From Iris pallida (lineage: Eukaryota > Streptophyta > Magnoliopsida > Asparagales > Iridaceae), in contig JANAVB010006999.1 of the NCBI GenBank assembly GCA_029216955.1, positions 2,102,431 through 2,166,430 of the forward strand: a stretch of DNA of 64,000 nt. The letters are read 5' to 3'. Positions 48,442-60,992 of this stretch are shown one piece after another; position 1 is the first letter of the stretch, and every line of letters starts with the position of its first letter. The notes beneath the pieces were generated by a model that saw only the letters and a list, made by a program, of their open reading frames with translations, did not search any database and was not told the origin of the DNA. Position numbers and translations under genes: made by a program.

Positions 48442-51400
48442 TGTAAAACCCCTAAATTTTTACTATTTTTTTAATTATTAAATTTGGTACTGATTTAAAA
48501 ATTTTGTATTGTACGTCGCGTAGTCGTATTGTACGTCGCGCACAAAATTTTATTTTTCGTAATTGCTCGACGAGTGCGAATATGTGCGAGCGTACATATT
48601 TTTAGAAAAATATTTTTTCCTATTTTTATAGTTTCAAGATAATATATATAATAATTATTTTCAACTATCAAAATTTCTAAATTTATGATTTTATTTATGA
48701 AAAGCTTTTTATTTTGACAGTTATAATAATAAATAATATTCTTATAAAATGGTATACTAGAAAAGTATATATTTGTAAATATTAATTTGTACATACATAT
48801 ATATTTCATAATTATTTATTAGTTTATTTTTAAATAATAATGTAATTTTTGAAATTATTATTATTTATATTTTTGGAAAATATATTTTAAAATTATTGTG
48901 GAGATTTAAATCTTGAATTAATTTTATGGATATATTTAAATAACTAAAATAATATCTATGTTTGAAAATTGATTTATCCTATTTGATTTTAAACTAAAAG
49001 AATTTAAATAAAATTTAAATTGGATTTGTATTTGGATTTGGATTTGATTGATTTTAAATAAAGTTGTGAATTATCTATTTTTGGGTTTAAATCTTTTCCT
49101 AATCCCTATCCAATTGGGAATTCCCACATCCTATAAATAGGCAGGTACTCCTCCATATTATTTTCTCCACAATTCATCTTCCACAAATTCTATCAACCAC
49201 AAACCATCACAATTGTGTTGTGTATCGTATCCGTGTCCACCCAAATTTCCATCCATTATTTTTATATATACATTTTTCTACGCCGTGTCGGACACACACT
49301 GACACTTCATTCCCAACCCCGATACAATACTCCCAAAACCCTAACCCAATTCCTAACCCTAATCTCCTCATCTGGCCAACCCCCTGCCAGGCCACCGCCT
49401 CCAACGGTGACCATCGTCGCTGTGGTGCACTGCGACCCCTGCAAACACTAGCAGACCCCCGTGCCGCCCTTCACCTGTGCCTACCGACAGAAACCCCATC
49501 TCCGTCGGCCTCTTCTGCAAGAATACCCCGTCCCCAATTCTGTCCGGCCACACCACCGTGGTCATCACCACCACTTCCGCCACCCCGACAACATTCTTCT
49601 GTTGTCGTTCGACTGACCCAAAAATCGACCCCAACGCCGTAGCCCCCTCCGGCCAACACCATAACCCACAGCCTGCAACTTGCTGCCACCATCAAACATT
49701 CACCATTCCGCACCCAGGCCGGCCACAACCACGGCCACTCTCCGACCATCCCCGCCACCATTCACCGAACCCAGCCACCACCATCGCCATCGCCGCCCAG
49801 CCAACATCCAAAAATAAAATAAAGAGAAATCGAAGGCTAACCCTAAACCTAACCTCCTGACGTGCTAGACCGTCGGCAACCCGCTGTGCCGAGCGACCCC
49901 CACGTCGGCATCCAGGCACTGGCACCTTTCTCCGTCGGCGGACCCGGCTCCGCCACGAGCGCACGATGGAAACCCCCTAACCGCCTCTCACGGACGGCGC
50001 CTCCGCGACACCCGCGGCAAGTCTCTGCCGCCTGGATGACCTGAGCCCCTTCGTCCCTCCGACTTCGCGTCATCGCACTGCCTCTCATCGGATCCGCCTG
50101 CTGCTCGCGTGTGCGCCGTCTTCCTCCGCGCGCGCATGCGCCACCCTCCGTCGGATCTGCGTCGGCGAGCTCCTCCTCGTCAGCGCCCCTCGACGAAACC
50201 CTAACTCCGGCCGTGCCCAGTCGCCCTTGCCGTCCAAACCTAGGTGAAACCCTTATCCGCCGATGAGCCACCGGCCGACCTAAGCTCCGCCCCCGCTTTC
50301 TCTCCCTCCGCCTTAGTTCCTCTCCTCACCGCTTCCCCTTCGCCGCGAAGCCGTCGTGCTCGCCCCTTCCCTCCGCCGCTCATCTCTCCTCCCGAACCTC
50401 TCTCTCCCTCTCTTCCCATTCTTCTCTCACTCGTTCTCTCTCTCTCCACACTTGTTCTTCCTTTAAGAACAGAGCAGTAGTTATTTTTTTATTTTATTCA
50501 TATTTATTATTTATTAATTGTATACAGTAAATTAGTATAATTATTAGTATATTAATATACTATATATATATTGTTAGAAGTATTACTATTACCATTATTA
50601 TTATCATCATATTTATTTTTATTATTCTTATTGTTGTCATTATTAGTAATTTTATTCATATATTGTTATAGAATTTATATAAATATTTTCTAAAAAAAGC
50701 TATATATTGGGGCTAGGCCTACATCTATATTTTTAAAATCCTAAAATAAATTTCTAGATTATTAATTAATTATCTAAAAAAATACTTTCACCCATAAAGG
50801 GTAGTTTTCCAAATTATGAAATCATTTCCTATTATTATTCAAATTTTTATCAAAAATATTTTAACTAAAGAAATATAGTTTCTATCTAAAATCATATTTT
50901 TACAAACTTAGAGTTTTGGCCTAAAACGATTTTATTTATCAAGTATTTAGCTAAAAATATTTTTACTACTAGCATATATTTTTCAAGTATTATAAAATAA
51001 TTTCTAAATTAGCTAGCATAGGTATTATTCACGCCAATTCCTTAGATTATCATCTTGAATGTGAATAAGCGCATTACTCCTAATTCCTTGGCAATTCTAG
51101 ACTTCTTTATATCACCCTAACTAATTTGTCCGCCCTGACCAATTGGACTGTTCTGGACCCGATGGAACCGTCTGTGTCGTCAACAGAAGCTCCCTTGCAT
51201 AGTTTTAACACCAAAGTCAGTCTTGTGCCACCTTTATTGTACCACACCAGGCAGCTCACCAGGCGTCGCAACAAACAAGTATACCTTACTAATTAACTGT
51301 CAAATTATTTATTTTTTGCATTATTTATTTTATTTCATATTGTTAGTTTTCTTTGTTATAAACTGCGTGTCCAAGCCACACTTGGGTGCAAGCGACTCTA

Positions 51401-52352
51401 TTAGTCGTTTTACTTTATTATATACATGTTAACTTAGTTTTAGTTGACTACCTTCTTGTTGGAGGATATCCTTATATCTCCTTTGGCTGTGACACTCACA
51501 CTATACGGTTTGAGACATGTTGCTAGGGGCACGACTTATTGACTAGCTATCTCTAAAGTCGTATGACGGTAGATCTTCGTAACTACTATAACTAGGGTTT
51601 AGAGACTCAAGCAGTTACAAAACTGGACGAGCCGTGGACATGACTTGAACTGTGTAGGAAATATTAGGGAAGGACAGTCGCTAGTGCGTATGGGAATCCA
51701 AACAGATAAACCACAGTCTCTGGATGGAACTGTGGCGATATATTTGCAGATGTCCTCTGACGTTTTGGACGTTACGGATGGATATAGATGACTGGATGCC
51801 AATTACGTACACATAGCCTAAAATCCCACCCATGCGCATGAAAGTTGTGCTCTAAATTGCACATTAGGCGGTTAGAATCTCCTTTGCATATTTGTGTCTA
51901 GGATAGTCTTTTATATACTATTTTATTATTCTGACAGTTCATATTAGCTTGTTCTTCCTATATCTTGCTATGTCCGTCTGAGGACCTGGTTTTTCCCCAG
52001 GTGTGTGTTCATGTCTTCCGCTGGTATCCTAGCCGAGATCGTGGTCTTCTACATTTATTCGAAGATGTCGTAACTTGGTTCCTCCTTGCTACTTTCACTT
52101 AGTCCTTTTATATATCATGTACTTCTTTCTTTTTATTTTTGGTTGGTAGTGGATGTGTCTCCACCCAACATATTGTACCAAGATAATTCATTATATGATT
52201 TGTTTTATTCTTTTATTTTGTGGATGAGATTAGTAGTTGTGGTTTACTACATTTTACAGCTTATGTATTCATACAAGGCCCTGTACTTCGTATGTATACA
52301 GCTGACATATTTACGTACTTGGTCCTACGTATTTTGGGACTGGGGCGTTACA
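48442..52352 (+). repeat. LARD 5' LTR (3.9 kb)
   Basis: A CCAAT word (49109) and TATAAATAGG (49132) form a promoter. A C-rich, GC-rich transcribed region follows at about 49320-50470, then AT-rich DNA. The C-rich part shows several overlapping long frames on both strands, none with a known domain and none consistently preserved between LTRs. Confidence 0.9.
49132..49141 (+). promoter_or_regulatory. LARD LTR TATA box
   Basis: TATAAATAGG, preceded by CCAATTGGG, is conserved in the other LTR at about 54357. About 690 bp into the LTR, at a position like the Gypsy TATA box. Confidence 0.65.
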
Positions 52353-52378
52353 TGTTTTTGTGGTGGCCCATGCAGGTC
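52353..52378 (+). promoter_or_regulatory. LARD primer-binding-side block shared with Gypsy
   Basis: TGTTTTTGTGGTGGCCCATGCAGGTC directly follows the LTR. The Gypsy leader has the same block apart from the first two bases (CA for TG) at 15098-15123 on the minus strand. It does not match the canonical Met-tRNA primer site. Confidence 0.7.
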
Positions 52379-53619
52379 AAGATAAATTGTTTGGTTACTT
52401 TACCATACCAAGCAAGCCTGCGTATAGGATTAGAGTCTAGAATCTCATCCACATACTTGACCGCCTTCTCGCTTGACTCCTCGAGTTGTATCTTGCTTGA
52501 TCCCTTCTATCGTGATTCGTGCCCTTCTTTCGTGCTTGATAGAGATTAATAAGGTAACCCATACTAGGTGGACGTGACCCATTGTTCCATCACCCTACTA
52601 GTTTAACTCTTGTAAGTTGGGTAGAATGCCTTATGACCTAGCAATCCCTTTGTCCTTGTGACCTATATTAGCAAGTTCACTTAGGTTCTAGAATTTAGAG
52701 AACCCGAACCCATCTAGTCAACCAAAGACTTGGACAAAAGAGACTATATGACGACTGTATAGAGATCAACATAGGATATTACTTAGAGTCTTAAGGAGTT
52801 TGAACTAATTCTACCTTCTTTCACTCTTACGCTCTCGTTTCTATGTTTTTACCATCGTGACAAATGCTGCTAAATAGCCTAATTTTTATAAGCTTACTTT
52901 TTATCAAGCTTGTTCGAGGACATATATTTTATTGGGGGCCCCCACTAACATATTGTCTACTCAGAACCGGTGCATGAGGGTCTGATCAACCTAGTGCACT
53001 TTGGTTCGCCTTTCACACGATTATTCTACGTGGTTGAGATATAGTTAAACTTACCCTTAGAATCTCATTCACGACTGCCTTGAAAATTCTTTTTTTGAAA
53101 TTATTCGGTCGCCTTTGAACCACGTATTTATTCGATAATATCGTCTTTGAACTCTATATTGCTTTCGCCTTCACCTAATTTTCGAAGGGCGAAGACGATT
53201 ATACTTGAATTTCCTCTAGCTGTCCTATCGCTTATGACTATTACCACTCAATGATACTATATCTTCGTCTTAAACTACTTGTCCTTCTTCTCGTCCCTAT
53301 ATTTACTATCATGGCCTTCTAATCGCTCTCTTAATCGTGCCCCCAACCTACTCTCAAGGAACCATGTCTTTAAGTTCTCAAATTATTTCTCTTGATACCG
53401 TACTATTCTTTATTGCATGTTTTCTTGATTAAACTCTAACCTTAATCATTTCCTTCTAGCGTTAGTTAGCCATATCCATGATTTATTTTTCGTCATTATT
53501 TGTTCATCGCGATTTTCTAATGCATGTTTGCATTAAACGCCGTTTCCTTGCTTCGTCTAGTAACTTGATCGTATTCATTATCGATATACCCATGTGACCT
53601 TCTCACCCACCCCTATTAT
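52379..53619 (+). other. Non-coding interior of the LARD
   Basis: 1.24 kb without a domain or long frame. It may hold packaging signals. Nothing else recognised. Confidence 0.7.
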
Positions 53620-53659
53620 TCTTAATTTTGAGGACAAAATTCTTGTAAGTTGGGTAGGA
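53620..53659 (+). promoter_or_regulatory. LARD polypurine tract region
   Basis: AATTTTGAGGACAAAATTCT, then AAGTTGGGTAGGA, precede the 3' LTR. It closely resembles the Gypsy tract (AATTTTGAGGACAAATTTTT, AAGGTGGGTAGA). Confidence 0.75.
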
Positions 53660-56600
53660 TGTAAAACTCCTAAATTTCTACTATTTTTTTAATTATTAAA
53701 TTTGGTACTGATTTAAAAATTTTGTATTGTACGCCGCGTAGTCGTATTATACGTCGCGCACGAAATTTTATTTTTCGTAATTGCTCGACGAGTGAGAATA
53801 TGTGCGAGCGTACATATTTTTAGAAAAACATTTTTTTTTCTATTTTTATAGTTTCAAGATAATATATATCATAATTATTTTCATCTATCAAAATTTCTAA
53901 ATTTATGATTTTATTTATGAAAAGCCTTTTATTTAGATAGTTTTAATAATAAATAATATTCTTATAAAATGGTATACTAGAAAAGTATATATTTGTAAAT
54001 ATTAATTTGTGCATACATATATATTTCGTAATTATTCATTAGTTTATTTTTAAATAATAATGTAATTTTTGAAATTATTATTATTTGTATTTTTGGAAAA
54101 TATATTTTGAAATTATTATGGAGATTTAAATCTTGAATTAATTTTATGGATATATTTAAATAACTAAAATAATATCTATGTTTGAAAATTGATTTATCCT
54201 ATTTGATTTTAAACTAAAAGAATTTAAATAAAATTTAAATTGGATTTGTATTTGTATTTGGATTTGGATTTGATTGATTTTAAATTAAGTTGTGAATTAT
54301 CTATTTTGGGTTTAAATCTTTTCCTAATCCCTATCCAATTGGGAATTTTCGCATCCTATAAATAGGCAGGTACTCCTCCATATTATTTTCTCCATAATTC
54401 ATCTTCCACAAATTCCATCAACCACAAACCATCTCAATTGTGTTGTGCATCGTGTCCGTGTCCACCCAAATTTTCTTCCATTATTTTTATATATACATTT
54501 TTCTACACCGTGTCGGACACACACCGACACTTCATTCCCAACCCCGATACAATACTCCCAAAACCCTAACCCAATTCCTAATCCTAATCTCCTCATCTGG
54601 CCAACTCCCTGCCAGGCCACCGCCTCCAACGGTGACCATCGCCCCTGCGGTGCACTGCGACCCTTGCCAACACCACCAGACCCCCGTGCCGCCCTTCACC
54701 TGTGACTACCGACAGAAACCCCATCTCCGTCGGCCACTTCTACCAGAATACTCCGTCCCCAATTCTGTCCGGCCATACCACCGTGGTCATCACCACCACT
54801 TTCGCCACCCCGACATTCTACTGTTGTCGTTCGACTGACCCAAAAACCGACCCCAACGCCATAGCCCCCTCCGGCCAATACCATAATCCACAGCCTGCAA
54901 CTTGCTTCCACCATCAAACATTCACCATTCCGTACCCAGGTCGGCCACAACCACGGCCACTCTCCGACCATCCCCGCCACCATTCATCGAACCCAGCCAC
55001 CACCATCGCCATCGCCGCCCTGCCAACACCCAAAAATAAAATAAAGAGAAATCGAAGGCTAACCCTAAACCTAACCTCCTGACGCGCTAGACCGTCGGCA
55101 ACCCGCTGTGCCGAGAGACCCCCACGCCGGCATCCAGGCAATGGCGTCATTCTCCGTCGGCGGGCCCGGCTCCTCCACGAGCGCATGATGGAAACTCCCT
55201 CACCGCCTCTCACGGACGGCGCCTCCGCGACACCCGCGGCAAGTTTCTGCCGCCTGGATGACCTGAGCCCCTTTGTCCCTCCGACTTCGCGCCCCGCACC
55301 GCCTCCCGTCGAATCCGCCAGCTGCCCGCGTGTGCGCCGTCTTCCTTCGCGCGCGCATGTGCCACTCTCCGCCGGATCTGCGCCGGCGAGCTCCTCCTCG
55401 TCAGCGCCCCTCGACGAAACCCTAACTCCGGTCGTGCCCAGTCGCCCCTTGCCGCCCAAACTTAGGTGAAACCCTTCTCCGCCGACGAGCCACCAGCCGA
55501 CCTAAGCTCCGCCCCCGCTTTCTCTCCCTCCGCCTCAGTTCCTCTCCTCACCGCCTCCCCTTCGCCGCGAAGCCGCCGCGCTCGCCCCTTCCCTCCGTCG
55601 CTCATCTCTCCTCCCGAACCTCTCTCTCCATCTCTTCCCTTTCTTCTCTCACTCGTTCTCTCTCTCCACACTTGTTCTTCCTTTAAGAACAGAGTAGTAG
55701 TTCTTTTTTTATTCATATTTATTATTTATTAATTGTATACAGTAAATTAGTATAATTATTAGTATATTAATATACTATGTATATATCGTTAGAAGTATTA
55801 CTATTACCATTATTATTATCATCATATTTATTTTTATTATTCTTATTGTTGTCATTATTAGTAATTTTATTCATATATTGTTATAGAATTTATATAAATA
55901 TTTTCTAAAAAAAGCTATATAATGGGGCTAGGCCTACATCTATATTTTTAAAATCCTAAAATAATTTCTAGATTATTAATTAATTATCTAAAAAAATACT
56001 TTCACCCATAAAGGGTAGTTTTCCAAATTATGAAATCATTTCCTAGTATTATTCAAATTTTTATCAAAAATATTTTAACTAAAGAAATATAGTTTCTATC
56101 TAAAATCATATTTTTACAAACTTAGAGTTTTGGCCTAAAACAATTTTATTTATCAAGTATTTAGCTAAAAATATTTTTACTACTAGCATATATTTTTCAA
56201 GTATTATAAAATAATTTCTAAATTAGCATAGGTATTATTCACGCCAATTCCTTAGATTATCATCTTGAATGTGACTAAGCGCATTACTCCTAATTCCTTG
56301 GCAATTCTAAACTTCTTTATATCACCCTAACTAATTTGTCCGCCCTGACCAATTGGACTGTTCTGGACCCGATGGAACCGTCTGTGTCGTCAATAGAGGC
56401 TCCCTTGCATAGTTGTAACACCGAAGTCAGTCTTGTGCCACCTTTATTGTACCACACCAGGCAGCTCACCAGGCGTCGCAACAGGCAAGTATACCTTGTT
56501 AATTAACTGTCAATTTTTTTTTGCATTATTCATTTTATTTTATATTGTTAGTTTCCTTTGTTATAAACTGCGCGTCCAAGCCACACATGGGTGCAAGCGA

Positions 56601-57555
56601 CTCTATTAGTCGTTTTACTTTATTATATGCATGTTAACTTAGTTTTAGCTGACTACCTTCTTGTTGGGGGATATCCTTATATCTTCTTTAGCTGTGACAC
56701 TCACACAACACGGCTTGAGACATGTTGCTAGGGGCATGACTTATTGACTAGCTATCTTTAAAGTCGTGTGACGGTAGATCTTCGTAACTGCTATGACTAG
56801 GGTTTAGAGACTCAAGCAGTTACAAAACTGGACGAGCCATAGACATGACTTGAACAGTGTGGGAAATATTGGAGGAGGACAGTCGCTAGTGCGTATGGGA
56901 ATCCAAACAGGTAAACCACAGTCTCCGGATGGAACTGTGGCGATATATTTGCAGATGCCCTCTGACGTTTTGGACGTTACGGACGGATACAGATGACTGG
57001 ATGCCAGTTACGTACACAGCCTAAAATCCCACCCATGTGCATGAAAGTTGTCCTCTAAATTGCACATTAGGCGGTTAGAATCTCCTTTGCATATTTGTGT
57101 CTAAGATAGTCTTTTATATACTATTTTATTATTCTGATAGTTCATATTAGCTTGTTCTTCCTGTATCTTGCTACGTCCGTCTGAGGTCCTAATTTTTCCC
57201 CAGGTGTGTGTTCATGTCTTCCGCAGGTATCCTAGCCGAGATCGTGGTCTTCTACATTTATTCGAAGATGTCGTGACTTGGTTCCTCCTTGCTACTTTCA
57301 CTTAGTCCTTTTATATATCATGTACTTCTTTCTTTTTATTTTTGGTTGGTTGTGGATGTGTCTCCACCCAACATATTGTACCAAGACAATTCATTATATG
57401 ATTTCTTTTATTCTTTTATTTTGTGGATGAGATTAGTAGTTATGGTTTACTGTATTTTACAGCTTATGTATTCATACAAGGCCCTGTACTTCGTATGTAT
57501 ACAGCTGGCATGTTTACGTACTTGGTCCTACGTATTTTGGGACTGGGACGTTACA
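53660..57555 (+). repeat. LARD 3' LTR (3.9 kb)
   Basis: Co-linear with the 5' LTR throughout. It is followed by the AATGT target duplication and then CACTA sequence. Its GC-rich block is at about 54540-55650. Confidence 0.9.
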
Positions 57556-57560
57556 AATGT

Positions 57561-58348
57561 TAGTATGAATTTATTTAGTAACGATAATTAAATTTATTAA
57601 CATATAGCCCTAATCCCCTCTCCAGCCCGACCGACAGGCTGTAGCGGCTCTCGGTCTCCCTCTTCAGTGTCTTCACCTCCTCTGGTAAAACCCTAATCCC
57701 CAATTTTTTGTAAAATCTTATCACCCAAACTTTTCGGTCTCCCTCTTTTCCATCTAGGCTATAATGATAGTGACTCATATTTTGATTAGGTGAGCTTGTG
57801 CCATAATTCTTTCTATTCATTCTACTCTGTAAATTATGGAACTCACTCAGGCTGCTTCTGCACTTTTTTTATTCACCGTCTTTGTAAATTGCCATTGAAA
57901 GGTTAGTGAAGTAAGAATGCTTATTATTTTTGACATGCTTTTTAATATCTAGCATTTTTTAGTATTTATTACACATTACACAGTTGAAGTTGAATCCCAA
58001 TTGAATCCGTGTTCTAGACAAGAAGTTTCTTGTTATTCAATTCTTTACATTTGTGATTGCAAATAATAAATGATATCAGTAAAAGATTTGGAATTCGGAT
58101 GTGTGATGGTTACATGTTTCATAATATATAAAACATTCAAGAGGAAGTTTATATATCCTTAAGAATGAGTCATAATTGAGATTTACAAAAGAAACTATGC
58201 CGAAATTTTGGCATAAAATTTTAGCTTATAGTAACATCAGCCTATTAGCCCACCCTACTCGAAAATCCTGGCTCCGCCCCTAGCTGCTGCAGCAATGCCA
58301 CATGGCATATGCCAATATGGCACTTGCCAATTTGCTCACTGCCCTATG
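57561..58348. other. CACTA interior with a TTF-hAT terminus fragment
   Basis: Contains ACGATAATTAAATTTATTAA at 57582, a near copy of a word at 48394 left of the LARD. A stretch ending GCCCACCCTACTCGAAAATC plus CTGGCTCCGCCCCT at 58249-58282 is the typical end of TTF/MYM-type hAT elements. No opposite terminus and no gene seen. Confidence 0.5.
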
Positions 58349-58512
58349 TCATGTCTGTGTATGTACGTGTCGTATGTGTCGTGTCGTGTCAGCTTGTGTG
58401 CGTATGTGTGTGAGTATGTGTGTGCGTATGTGTCGTGTCTGTGTGTGTGCGTGTCGTGTGTGTCGTGTCTGTGTGTGTGCGTGTCGTGTGTGTTGTATCG
58501 TGTCTGTCTCAG
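58349..58512. repeat. GT-rich TGTGTCGTG minisatellite
   Basis: Irregular tandem units of TGTGTGCGTGTCGTG and TGTGTCGTGTC over about 160 bp. The Cys/Val-rich frames across it are artefacts. Confidence 0.88.
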
Positions 58513-58830
58513 CATGTCAGAAGAAGGAAGATAGGGTTAGGGTTAACCTACCTTGGTCGGAGTCGGGCCGGGGTCGCCGGGGCTGGAGCAGCGGTGGAGG
58601 GGACTGGTCGGGTCGGCGTCGACGAGGGGAATCGACGGTGGAGGGGGGACGCCGGAGGAACAAGGATCGTTGCGGAGAAGAGGGTCGCCTCGGGGAGGGG
58701 GTCGCCGGAGGGAAGGGGAACGTCGGAGGGACGAGAGGGGAAGGAAAATTTGGGGACGAAAGAGCGGAAAAGGAAATTTAGGGTAAAAAATGAAAAGTCG
58801 ATCGGCACTTGAATCCTATATGAAACTTTT
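58513..58830. other. GC-rich leader-like block of CACTA 5' side
   Basis: About 300 bp of G-rich plus strand near the promoter end of the element, as judged by gene orientation. The minus strand has an 86-codon Pro/Ser-rich frame (58808-58548) without a known domain. It may be the 5' untranslated exon of the lost transposase gene. Confidence 0.35.
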
Positions 58831-59095
58831 TAGCGATGTCTAAAAAAGGACGTCGCTGAACGTCGCTGTAAACAAAAGATACGGCGACATACAAAAGTAT
58901 GAGTCAAAAAATGTCGCTAAATGAAACAAAACAACGACGTTTTGCGACGAGACCGCGACATCTGCTTTCCAAAAATAATGCTTGTCGCTACTCGTCGCTC
59001 TTCGTCGCTAATAGTGACGTTCAACGACGTCTTTTATAGACGTCGCTAAATACACAAAAAGTAGCAACGTTATTACTCGGAGTAGCTAAATTCGT
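58831..59095. repeat. CACTA right subterminal GCGACGT array
   Basis: GACGTCGCT, AACGTCGCT, CGTCGCTA and TTTTGCGACG words recur roughly every 15-25 bp up to the right terminal repeat, mirroring the left array. Confidence 0.88.
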
Positions 59096-59121
59096 CGCCA
59101 ATATGACTTATTTTGGTAGTG

Positions 59122-60345
59122 AAAGGTGTATGGAGGGTTGGCAGGCCAAAAACCTTTCATTTGGCAGGAGAATAGAGCTGGTTCGTTCGGTGATCCAATC
59201 AATTACGAGTTTCTGGCTACAGTCCATACTTCTTCCACTTGCTGCTGTTGATATACTCAAGAAACTTTGTACAGAGTTTGTGTGGCGGGGTTGGATACAT
59301 GCGATTGCATGGACAGACTTGTGCCGCCCAAGGGAGGAAGGCGGGGTTGCACTTCGTTCTTTACGTACCTTGCATACTACGGCAGGACGAAAGTTGGTCT
59401 GTCAATTCATGGAGAGAGGCTCCCTGTGATATTTGAAAGGCGATAACTTCAGGGTATACATATCCAACAATAATGAGTCAGTATCCTTTAAGCAGATTCT
59501 GAAACACAAAGTGGCGGTTAGTCAGAGATTGGAGAGAGCTATTAAGAATGGGGAGGATACCGACCTTTGGCTTGATTCGGGGAGTAAGTAAAAAGGCTTG
59601 CTCGACTTGGTTGGAATTCACGCCTCCCTGGAGGTGTATACTGGCGTTAAGGTCGCCTCTATTCTGCAAGATGGAGAGTGGAGGGCGGAGGCAAACAGGT
59701 TTACAAGACAGTTCGCGACGAGTATTCGACAAGTGCGAATAGACCCCAACATACCCAAAGACTCCTGGGCTTGGGCGGTTCCCCTACTGGGGAGTTCGTG
59801 TCCTCTGTTGCATATGACCAAGCCAGAATCGCTCATGACAAATAGGCAAGGGCGGATATCGTATGGTGTAAAGGGACTCCAAGGAAAATGCAAATGTGCC
59901 TATACATGCTTCTCATGGGCCGCTTGCTCACTAGGGACAGGTTGGCTCACTAGGGACAGGTTGGGAAGGTTTAATATTCACTGTGATTCAAATATATATG
60001 TACTATACGGGCATGAGCCGTAATCAATGAGGCATGTCTTCTTCCAATGTGGACTGACAAAACGAGTTTGGGCACTACAAGAAAATAAGCTCAATATTCC
60101 AGCAAGTGTTACATATGATATAGACGAGATACTTCGAGAGATAGAAATGAGGAAACGGAGAGGTCTTCAATGGTACTGGGAAGCTCGTCTCAGGGTGGCG
60201 GCCGCAGTGTTGCACGTATGGCATGAGAGAAATTTGCGTATATTTGAAGAGGTGCACACAACAGAGAGGGGGATTATCTATAATATTGAATATGATGTAG
60301 CTTGTATGAGGCATCCAAAAGGAGCCACATGCTGAGATGTACTAA
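59122..60345 (+). pseudogene. LINE reverse transcriptase 3' part and zf-RVT (right of CACTA)
   Basis: Resumes with CMEGWQAKNLSFGRRIELVR, then FWLQSILLPLAAVDILKKL and DLCRPREEGGVALRSL. After stops and slips near 59430 and 59590 it includes the zf-RVT signature MRHVFFQCGLTKRVWAL at 60027 and the basic tail ARLRVAAAVLHVWHERNLRI. It is the continuation of 45206-45942. No clear poly-A tail. Confidence 0.82.
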
Positions 60346-60837
60346 ATTATTATAATAATTCATATGGGGCCGGATCGAGAGCCCCGTCCGTCCCACCCGA
60401 TCCTATGGTGCAGGGGGGGCAGACTTTAGCGGGACTATCACGACAAGACTTTTGATCCGGACTATATATATATATATATATTCATCTTCACGTGGGTTAC
60501 ACGTATAAAAAAAAAATCAATAATATTATTAATAAAATATGTAAATTTTTTAAATTATATTAGAATATTTTAATATAATTTCAATATATTTTAATATGAT
60601 TTGTTATGATTGTTTTTTAAATTATGGGTATGTGTTTAATATTATGTAGTTAGTTTAAACATAATTTTAATTTTAAATATATTAAGGATTAGATAGTTTT
60701 TAATTTTTCACGTGAGGAGAGGGGGATTCGGTTATCCACATAGAAGAAAGGTAGTTAATTTTAAAATTTTATTTTATTTTTTTAAGAAGAAAATGGTTGA
60801 TGATATACACGGCTTAGATTGAGCCGTTTTGAAGCCT
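60346..60837. other. AT-rich non-coding stretch with two short (TA)n runs
   Basis: GCCGGATCGAGAGCCCC at 60369 and ACTTTTGATCCGG at 60449 form a weak inverted pair. The second recalls the terminal word of the hairpin MITE at 34981-35367. Nothing coding. Confidence 0.45.

Positions 60838-60921
<84 letters not shown>
60838..60921. repeat. (TA)n microsatellite
   Basis: Pure TA, about 84 bp, left border of the GC-rich block. Confidence 0.95.
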
Positions 60922-60924
<3 letters not shown>

Positions 60925-60992
60925 CTAACAATGGCTAAAACCTTCATTGAAACATAAGAAGATAGGTTGGAACCGGGAGATAGCCCAAGTTC

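Larger units (their letters stand above)
48442..57555 (+). mobile_element. Non-autonomous long-LTR element (LARD) inside the CACTA
   Basis: Two LTRs of 3911 and 3896 bp enclose only 1307 bp. Both LTRs start TGTAAAAC(C/T)CCTAAATTT and end GGGACTGGG(G/A)CGTTACA. The 5-bp target duplication AATGT flanks the element (48437-48441 and 57556-57560). The interior has no gag or pol, which fits a LARD. About five differences in the first 110 LTR bases indicate moderate age. Orientation follows from the polypurine tract at 53620-53659. Confidence 0.92.
45943..59121 (-). mobile_element. CACTA (En/Spm) transposon, 13.2 kb including a nested LARD
   Basis: The left end is TACTACCAAAATATCTCATA and the right end, complemented, is CACTACCAAAATAAGTCATA. 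They form inverted repeats of about 28 bp, with C to T at the first left base. The 3-bp target duplication AAA is at 45940-45942 and 59122-59124. Both subterminal regions carry many (TT)AGCGACGT words in both orientations. The element carries one recognisable gene, of the Transposase_24 type (46934-48390), but no tnp2 transposase. It is therefore probably non-autonomous. Without the LARD it is about 4.1 kb. Integration lies inside a LINE reading frame. Confidence 0.9.

Noticed and set aside
49215..50480. Several 80-140 codon Pro/Ser/Arg-rich frames in the LARD LTR, duplicated at 54440-55732
   Set aside because: GC-rich LTR leader. Frames exist on both strands, and starts, stops and lengths differ between the two LTRs. 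No domain.
58349..58512. Cys-rich secreted-peptide-like frame (VCVCACRVCRV…)
   Set aside because: It is a translation of a GT-rich minisatellite; alternative frames are equally open.
60073..60087. CACTACAAGAAAATA, a classical CACTA terminal repeat
   Set aside because: It lies within the LINE reading frame (…VWALQENKL…), has no inverted partner and no 3-bp duplication. It is a coding coincidence.
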